Assembly: GCF_037201965.1 (NCBI RefSeq)
Contig: NZ_CP147518.1
Coordinates: forward strand, 3,837,001 to 3,901,000
Source: Spirosoma sp. SC4-14
GTDB taxonomy: Bacteria; Bacteroidota; Bacteroidia; Cytophagales; Spirosomataceae
Length of the DNA: 64,000 nt
Direction: 5' to 3'
This document shows, one piece after another, positions 63,135 through 64,000 of the stretch. A program made the translations under genes and the position numbers. How positions within the stretch are numbered: the first letter of the stretch is position 1; the number at the start of each line of letters is the position of its first letter. Below the pieces are notes generated by a model. That model saw nothing but the letters and a program-made list of their open reading frames with translations. It ran no database searches and was not told where the DNA came from.

Positions 63135-63689
63135 CTATTTTTTTACGACAACTTTAGGGGCCAGGAATATTGTCATCCGTTTGCCTTCGAGTTTGGGCTC
63201 CGATTCAACCTTTCCGTATTCTTCAAGCCCTTTGGCAAACCGATCGAGCAATTGCGTACCCCGGTCTTTGAAAACAATAGCCCGCCCCACGAATTGTACA
63301 TAAGCCCGAACTTTAGCGCCTTCTTTCAGAAAGTTGATCGCATGTTTGAGCTTAAATTCAAAATCATGATCGTCGGTATTCGGACCAAACCGAATTTCCT
63401 TAATAACGACTTTGGTGGCATTTGCCTTTATTTCTTTCTGTTTTTTCTTTTGCTCGTATTTGAACTTCGAGTAGTCCACAATGCGGCATACAGGCGGGAC
63501 AGCATTAGGCGAAACTTCCACCAGATCGAGCCCCTGAGCCCGAGCCATGGCTAAAGCCTTATTTATATCGTAGATTCCCTGTTCTACATTTTCACCGACC
63601 ACCCGAACTTCGCGGGCCAAAATGCGCTCATTAACTTTGTACGGTTCTTCAACCACACGACGGGGTGGTCTGCGCTGGGGTAATGCCAT
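63135..63689 (-). CDS. infC: Translation initiation factor IF-3
   Basis: IF-3 binds the 30S subunit and checks start-codon pairing. The 184 residues have the N-domain ([20 protein letters not shown], then [20 protein letters not shown]) and the C-domain ([40 protein letters not shown] and [13 protein letters not shown]). Unlike many infC genes, which begin with ATT, an ATG is present at 63689 ([11 protein letters not shown]). It follows thrS on the same strand. Confidence 0.97.
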   Translation of the reverse strand: MALPQRRPPRRVVEEPYKVNERILAREVRVVGENVEQGIYDINKALAMARAQGLDLVEVSPNAVPPVCRIVDYSKFKYEQKKKQKEIKANATKVVIKEIRFGPNTDDHDFEFKLKHAINFLKEGAKVRAYVQFVGRAIVFKDRGTQLLDRFAKGLEEYGKVESEPKLEGKRMTIFLAPKVVVKK

Positions 63690-63796
63690 AGATTGTGTTT
63701 AGTGAAACTAATTTTTAAAATCGCTTGGATAACGTTTGTACTACTAAAAAGTTCGGGAAACTATTGAAAATACTGATTCTGCGCAAGCGGAATACA

Positions 63797-63860
63797 GTTT
63801 ATGGTTTATAGTTGCGCTGCCATAGCAGGATGTATACTGAAAGGCGGAGCAACCATAAAC
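63797..63860 (-). repeat. Dyad with the ACCATAAACC motif in the thrS-infC spacer
   Basis: GTTTATGGTT (63797-63806) pairs with AACCATAAAC (63851-63860) around a 44-base loop. The motif matches the arms of the hairpin after the TonB-like gene (24412-24447). Confidence 0.5.
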
Positions 63861-63868
63861 CGTTCCAC

Positions 63869-64000
63869 CTACACCTTCACTTCGGCCTTGAAGATGTTGA
63901 CAAACTCGTCGATCGTCATGCTACCGAGGTCGCCCTGGCCTTTCCGGCGAACCGATACTTTACCGTCGGCGGCTTCTTTTTCGCCAACAATAAGCATAAA
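63869..64000 (-). CDS. thrS: Threonyl-tRNA synthetase, C-terminal fragment
   Basis: The last 43 codons read FMLIVGEKEAADGKVSVRRK and end in GSMTIDEFVNIFKAEVKV. The anticodon-binding domain of ThrS ends this way (VGDKEV, LGSM, EF). The rest lies beyond the window. It precedes infC in the usual thrS-infC-rpmI-rplT order. Confidence 0.93.
   Translation of the reverse strand, partial: FMLIVGEKEAADGKVSVRRKGQGDLGSMTIDEFVNIFKAEVKV

Overview
The window looks like a chromosome segment of a Bacteroidetes bacterium of the order Cytophagales, most like Spirosoma and its relatives. The grounds are: a 287-residue primary sigma factor without the long N-terminal extension; promoter -7 elements of the Bacteroidetes form TAnnTTTG (14122, 28305, 29371, and on the minus strand 27515 and 35376); almost no Shine-Dalgarno sequences; HU-CCDC81/SPOR, SusB-type GH97, DUF1501 and DUF1549/1553 proteins; and a menaquinone gene (menD). 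The genus is inferred from general likeness; no search was run.

Layout. 0-6 kb: end of pnp, rpoD, a two-component pair, a coiled-coil membrane protein and an EEP-fold hydrolase. 6-12 kb (minus): an envelope operon of a giant TPR protein, an outer-membrane beta-barrel protein and an HU-CCDC81/SPOR protein. 12-20 kb: M61 peptidase, a small exported protein, pepA, an ATP-grasp enzyme and a TPR lipoprotein. 20-29 kb: Tat-exported oxidoreductase, acetyltransferase, menD, a TonB-like protein, folC, trmB, gap and dapD. 29-31 kb: an Xre regulator and a 1.3 kb gene-poor region with three 11-bp-spaced DnaA boxes, a decayed transposase and a dif-like sequence. 31-43 kb: TPR protein, gyrA, a RES/Xre toxin-antitoxin pair split by a DUF6526 gene, a DUF1501 and DUF1549/1553 pair, and another TPR protein.

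The most unusual block is 44.1-50.3 kb. Six same-strand genes include three separate Rieske [2Fe-2S] domains. One is fused to a PoxB/acetolactate-synthase-like thiamine diphosphate enzyme, one to a glutamate-synthase-type FMN/[3Fe-4S] domain, and one to a ferric-reductase-like membrane domain. They sit with two small membrane-anchored proteins and a protein carrying a conserved-looking Cys/His block. I read this as a candidate undescribed electron-transfer system linking a 2-oxoacid or amino-group oxidation to a membrane cytochrome; the substrate is unknown.

50-64 kb: an SDR gene with two perfect palindromic operators but no regulator gene, a Tat-exported oxidoreductase/isomerase pair, an SDR reductase with 17-bp direct repeats and an AraC regulator next door, DinB-like protein, GH97, dnaK, a DUF937 protein, a NuiA-like protein and the thrS-infC-rpmI-rplT cluster.

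Long perfect inverted repeats close most convergent gene pairs. Many core genes (pnp, rpoD, pepA, folC, trmB, dapD on the left, plus strand; gyrA, dnaK, rplT, rpmI, infC, thrS on the right, minus strand) point toward about 30-31 kb. This favours a replication terminus there over an origin, although DnaA boxes are present.
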